Below, piece by piece: positions 58,816-64,000 of a DNA stretch of 64,000 nucleotides. The position numbers were made by a program, and so were the translations under genes. How positions within the stretch are numbered: the first letter of the stretch is position 1; each line of letters starts with the position of its first letter. Source of the stretch: Zonotrichia leucophrys gambelii (lineage: Eukaryota > Chordata > Aves > Passeriformes > Passerellidae); the NCBI RefSeq assembly GCF_028769735.1, contig NC_088171.1:97715412-97779411 (forward strand), in the 5' to 3' direction. Under the pieces are notes generated by a model. It made no database searches. It was given only the letters and a program-made list of their open reading frames with translations, and was not told where the DNA came from.

Positions 58816-60879
58816 ATATCTTATTTGGTTATAAATAAGATGTCCTGGTAGATAAGTATCACAAACCTGTGTCTTATGAGATTTCTTTTGATGGTCCCTG
58901 CTGATTTATAATTATATATTCTGAAGTTAATGCCAGAATGTGCCATAATAGCACATTTTATCTAGGAAAGGAGGAAGCTGAGCTGCAAAATATGCATAAT
59001 AAAGATTTTTTCCAACCAGCAGAATATTTATATTCAAGACTAAATTAGTTCCTAATAAATTATGCATAGCCTTTATAAAGCTAAATGAAATCCTGAACCA
59101 TACTGCTATAGATATGTTACCAGAACCAACTGCTTTGCAGCAGTTTCCACAAAACACAATTTTTATTTCCTTTGATACTGTTAATATAAGCATTTATTTG
59201 TATTCTAAATGCTTTCTTTCTCAATTTTACCTTAATATTTTTAATATCCTAATTCAAATGCTTTACATTCCTTTCTTTTGTTTCATTTGAGAGTAAGACT
59301 TTCAGATATTCAACCTCTAAGATGGTGTTTAATACATCTTATAAATTCTTTTTATGAGCTTTTTAAATAAAAACAGCAAACCAACCAAATTAGGTTATAT
59401 TCTAATGACTTTAAAAAATCAAAAGAGCTAGGGGAAAGAGGGCCAAAAGCCCTGCATGCTCTTATACTGCAAGTGGTTTTTTGTTTTTTTTTAAGTTACA
59501 TTTTTTTCTCTTCAGAGTTTACTAATAAGTTATTCGTTAATTAGATACTGCTGTCTATTCTTCATATAACTAAATTAGAGCATATCTATCCCCTTTATTT
59601 ATCTCAATGGCATGAAAAAACCCAATTACATTCTGCACAGATATGCCTCGAATGGTCCCAAAGTTTTATGGGGAAATAGTTGTGGCATTATCCACTAATG
59701 GCTTTTCACCTTTACAGCATGACCACTCCTTGAGTAATGAGAATGACTCCAAGTACTGTGTTCTTATGTTTCTATTTTTAAAGAAAATTTTCTTCAATTT
59801 CAGTCATTGTAACAAGATATTATTTTCCATTATGTGCTTTTCCTTTCAAAGAAATTCTTTTTATGTAACTTTCATAGAGAAATAACATACTCTTGATTGT
59901 AATAATTCAGCTTTGAATAGTATGTCTCAGGCAAAGGTATGAAATATTGTCAAGACTACTTAATTGGGGGGGGTTTTGATTTTTTTTTTCATTTTTGGGG
60001 TTTTTTGTCAGATTTCGGTTTTGTTTTTCTCTGCTTCTTTAGTTTCTTATTTGGTTGCAACTGATGATAATATTGAATTTCGAAATCAGTTTTTTTCACA
60101 GGTCACTTCACTGTTTAAATTTGCTAGGACAGAAGACACCCCTCTTGAAGTCAGTTTTGGTTCTTGAAACTGAATACAGAGAATTTTCTCTCTTGCAACA
60201 AAGCAGCTCATGTTGGCTTGAGGAGGTGACATTGATGTATATGGAGCAGATACACCGAAAGTTAGAAAATTATTCTAATAATGACACCAGGCCATGTCCT
60301 TTGTTCTAAATTTCTGCTTTTGTTTTGTTACTGCTAGCACTGAACTGATGTTCCTAACATAGAGGGGATCTTCCTAACATTGTAACTTCATTATTACTTA
60401 AAAGCTGTGTGAAATGGGACTTTGCAATAGGATTTATATTTTATCACTGGGTAAAAGAAAAGCTTGCATTTTTTGGGTAATTTTTTAAAAATAGTGTTTA
60501 TGCTGCAAAGAGAAGGACTAATTTAAGTACTAAAGTGAGGGGGTTTGGCTCTTCTACTATTGAATTATGAGAATTCATTCTGTACTAATAGTTACATATT
60601 TAAAAAATATCTGGGAAGATTCTAGGGATAAGTTACTGCCTCCTCAGAATTTTATATTGAATTAGCTCCCGTTTTGCTGTTGCTATGTAATGCTGCACTT
60701 TCATTTAAAACATAAATAAATTGCAGTTATGTAAGCAAACATAAAAATGAGAGAAATACTGAACAATGACTTTGGCTAAACTCTGCAAGGAATAAAAGGA
60801 GAAGGAACTTGGAGACGTATGGGAAAAACTTACAAATCAAGACTTTCATGGAAATTTTTACCAATATATTTTAGTAAAT
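58816..60879. other. Unique AT-rich sequence, no gene seen
   Basis: Contains a G8/T-rich low-complexity stretch around 59967-60010. Short frames of 67-88 codons lack domains. No mobile element recognised. Confidence 0.5.
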
Positions 60880-61090
60880 GCCAACATTTGTCACACTGAA
60901 GGGACTGCAGAATGCTCCCCCTGATTTTGCAGCACGGCTTTAGACAGAACATTATGCAGCACATAGCTCTGCCTGTTTTAATGTGGTTGATCTTTGACAC
61001 TTTCAGGGATAATGTTGCTAGCTCAAAATAGCCACGCTGCACTGCCTGCTCTAACAGCAGATTATAGAGCATGTTTCATAGAACAAACAG
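60880..61090. other. Motif-dense unique block, possible conserved non-coding element
   Basis: A more balanced composition than its flanks, with CpGs kept (GCAGCACGGC, AGCCACGCTG) and no simple repeat. An 80-codon minus-strand frame (60830-61072) overlaps it, with no domain. Regulatory function is inferred from texture only. Confidence 0.22.
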
Positions 61091-61898
61091 AACCATGATT
61101 TCCCCCAAGCAGAAACAATACTTGCAGGTAATCCCCTTTTTGGCAAAGATACTCTGTTAAACCTCATACGTGTTCTTGCTTTCACTCCATTATTTAAAGT
61201 AATGTTAAAAAAAAAATATGTAAGATGTGTTATTCCTTGCAGCTAGAAGTCTAGTGAGGCAAAGTTAATGAGAGATTAAGAATTCAGGGTTTGGCTTGGA
61301 AAGGATAAAATGTTCTAATTTTGGTGAAAGAGGGAATAAATTTAAGAAGCAACATAGAATCAATATCAGAAGAGTTATGCTTTTTCCTATGTAAATTTAA
61401 TTTACAAGTGATGTAGTTTAAAGCAGAAATGAGACTAAATACTGTGATCATTCCAATACAGTATTTTTCAATTAATTTATTTTAATATATCTCTATTACT
61501 CTTCTACTGCTTCCAGAAAACCTTCATGTACACTTGTAAAAGGGGATACTAATGTATAAAAACCAGATTTCTAATCTTGATCGTTTATGCATTTAAGTGT
61601 TTTGGTGGCAAGAAAAAATAATTAGCCTGAAGGCAGTCCTTCTGGTGTGTCTGGGCATAACCGAGAAAAGATTAGATATATCTACTGAAACAGGATTCAC
61701 ATAAGAACAATTTATAAATGTTCAGTTTCAGAATATTTGACTCAGGCCCAGTTAAGGAAAAATACATTCAAGACATAAGTAGGTACTGTTTGATTAACAC
61801 CTCATACTTCTTTTTGAGTTTCTCAGATATAATCTGTGAAATAAATATAACAAAATTTTCAAGGTACTAGGAGGAAAAAGCAAGTGATATGATGATGG
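61091..61898. other. Unique AT-rich sequence, nothing recognised
   Basis: No gene or repeat family. Confidence 0.5.
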
Positions 61899-61922
61899 TG
61901 ATGATGATGATCATCATCATCA
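61899..61922. repeat. Perfect 24-bp palindrome where (GAT)n meets (ATC)n
   Basis: TGATGATGATGA is followed directly by its reverse complement, giving a loopless perfect palindrome centred between 61910 and 61911. Further ATGAT/ATCAT words extend from about 61888 to 61975. Such head-to-head microsatellite junctions can extrude as cruciforms. Confidence 0.95.
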
Positions 61923-63730
61923 TCAGAATGATGATCGTATGATCATCAGAATACAGATCATTGATATACAGAATGATTTTTTCTGCTCCCCTCTGAAGAA
62001 CCATTTGCTATTTCATTCTACTCTTGCTCTGGTAATTATCTGAACTAATGCAAAGCACACTCTCTATGTAGACTGAAACACCTATAATGAGCCTTCTGGT
62101 TATGAGATGTAAAGTCTGTACCCCACTTGCTTAAAAAGAGTTAGTGCAGTATGTGAATTGCTGCTGTGCAAAAAATGGTGCTCCTATGTACACAAATGGG
62201 TGCACACAATAAAATGTGTCATTAAGTTCCTGTTATTCAATAGTCTGGACTTCTACAAACAAAATTAAAATAAAGTGAAAATAAAAATGAATGCTTTCCA
62301 GTCTATCCTTATTAATACTATTTGAAATCAAAGTAACTTCGCTAAAGATGAAAATTATAGCAATATGAAACTCATGTCATTAAGCTCAGGTTAACCAGCT
62401 AAATATGTATATCTAACTGAAAAGTTCTGTGTACTTACAAATGTAGAGCAGGACCATTTGTGAAAGGAAAGGAAATGCAGGAGACAGTGTCCTTAGAAAT
62501 TACGTCTTTCTTCCTGGTAATTACAGTCATTAGTTGGTTAAAGATGGTGAAACACACCAAGTTTTTAAAATATTAATGTGTCTTGAAGGGCGTTTCACTT
62601 TTGGGGGAATCTGCGGCTTTCTTTTTTGGAGGTTGGTGGCTTTTGTGGTGGGGTTATTTTGTTTGGTTGGGTTTGGTTTGGGTGTTTTTCGACAGCTCTG
62701 ATTTTTCACACACTGAAGATTGCCTTGTAGTTTTCCTATCATGACAAGGAGAATATTCTCTGAGGTGACCTTCTGAGTAGGCTGAGTGTAGAATATAAAT
62801 TGCATACAAATATGACAAGACTCTTCAAGTGACACATTAGGATACATCTGGTATATTTACATAGTTAAATTGAAGCCTGTCACTTAAAATTCAGTCCTAA
62901 TTGTCACCTACTTATCTGGATCAATCTGATTTGGGGGATTTAAAGCTTTATCTTTCTAAGATGTTGAGTGACAAGTAATCAAGAACATAGAAAGAAAGAA
63001 AATTATATCGAGGGATAAACATATTTACATCTGATTGTTAATGTTTAATAGTTATTACTGGATTTTCGTGATACTTGCATGATTTTTTAAAATATTAGGG
63101 GATATTTAAAATTAGAGTATTGATTACTGTTTCTTATGGTAATCAGCCTCATAATGTCATGTAATATTTGAAAAGCAGGGAGACATTTCACAGGAAGGAA
63201 ACTGACTTTAAAAAAAAGTAAAAAAATTAACTTGTAGCATAATTTATAAGTTGTATTCAATTTTATTAGTTGAAATAATAAGCAGCAAAAATGAACTTAA
63301 GATTCAAAAGAGATGGCAAATTAGGTGCACTGTTTAAAATAATGAACAAGGGAATAATCTGTCGCCAAAAACACAATGTCCTGTAAAATTCTTAAAGATA
63401 ATATATAACAAGACTTGATTTACTGTCTTTAAAGACTTAAAATAATGAGAATGAGGACTTTCAATAAATAATGAGAATCAGCAGCATGGTACTCAATTAC
63501 CCAAAACATTACAAGCATCTCAAAGGAATAAGATACTTTTTTGTTATGCTAGTTGAACTTCTTCAATATGATATTTTTGCAATAGGAAAAAAAAAATTAA
63601 ATAATGTGAATGTGAATGATGTAATATTTAAATTCAATTTCATATTAGGTCTTCCCAGGAGGAAAAGAGTTTTTATTTAGCTAATACTTAAAAAAAAAAA
63701 AATAAAATTTCAGAGAAAATAGTATTTGAG
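61923..63730. other. Unique AT-rich sequence, no gene seen
   Basis: Includes a G/T-rich stretch at about 62635-62690 (GGTTGGGTTTGGTTTGGGTG). A 105-codon minus-strand frame across it (62530-62847) is compositional. No mobile element recognised. Confidence 0.5.
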
Positions 63731-63756
63731 AACTGTAACTGTGTGCAGTTACAGTT
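63731..63756. other. Perfect 11-bp stem hairpin with 4-nt loop
   Basis: AACTGTAACTG, loop TGTG, CAGTTACAGTT. All 11 pairs are Watson-Crick. The stem word contains two AACTG (MYB-like) cores in each arm. It is too short for a typical pre-microRNA unless the flanks also pair, which I do not see. Confidence 0.85.
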
Positions 63757-64000
63757 GATGGCTCAATTACACAATGCCCAGAATTTCAGATAAAATATCA
63801 TGAACTTTGTTCTAAAAATAAAAATGGTACAAAATATCATTCAATCAAGGGCAAGAAAAGATTTTTTGTTGCGTATGAAGCTGAACTGCATGTTTTGAAA
63901 CAGACCAGCAACTGATCTTAAGAAATGTATATTAATTTGTCAAAGAAGCTCTTAGAGAAGACTACTAGTGACACAATATTGAAAAATATCTGAACCATAG
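63757..64000. other. Unique AT-rich sequence to the window end
   Basis: No gene or repeat family recognised. Confidence 0.5.

Overview
This is vertebrate nuclear DNA, almost certainly from a bird and probably a passerine. The evidence is five clearly recognisable CR1 LINE fragments (four with the octamer-like 3' end built on ATTCTATG), one short CR1 tail, and several avian endogenous-retrovirus (ERV) LTRs. One of these LTRs is about 1.3 kb and of a type I associate with songbird genomes. The background is AT-rich, with long homopolymers and microsatellites. There are no bacterial gene arrays, ribosome binding sites, operons, CRISPR arrays or tRNA/rRNA genes that I can see.

I find no intact protein-coding gene. 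The window reads as a gene-poor intergenic or intronic stretch. The open frames of 60-208 codons fall into three groups: translations of microsatellites (ERRGE, ERKKE and REGKG repeats), remnants of the CR1 reverse transcriptase or GC-rich LTR sequence, and chance frames in unique AT-rich DNA.

Layout. 1-475: the 3' half of an ERV LTR split by a CR1 fragment. 1621-2060: a 440-bp pure polypyrimidine tract. 7559-7596: (AC)19. 8477-9380: a CR1 on the minus strand. 19366-20137: a CR1 on the plus strand. 21990-25230: unique sequence with several motif-dense blocks that could be conserved non-coding elements. 25617-25722: a CR1 tail. 26905-27004: a 50-bp tandem duplication. 28045-28226: (TTTC)n. 31495-35855: an LTR cluster with two fragments of one family in opposite orientation, flanking an LTR that itself carries a second, nested LTR with a recognisable 6-bp target-site duplication. 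37218-37287: a nearly perfect 70-nt hairpin. 39990-40362: a CR1. 41014-41320: a compound polypyrimidine tract. 44614-44721: an exact 54-bp duplication. 55768-56861: a long CR1 carrying broken reverse-transcriptase frames. 57508-58815: a complete solo LTR that is GC- and CpG-rich and has a poly(A) signal. 61899-61922 and 63731-63756: perfect palindrome or hairpin sequences. The rest is unique AT-rich DNA in which I see no gene.

No genes work together here. The functional interest, if any, lies in possible cis-regulatory blocks, the LTR-derived CpG-rich segment and the unusual DNA structures. Statements about conservation are inferences from sequence texture only and would need alignment to other bird genomes.
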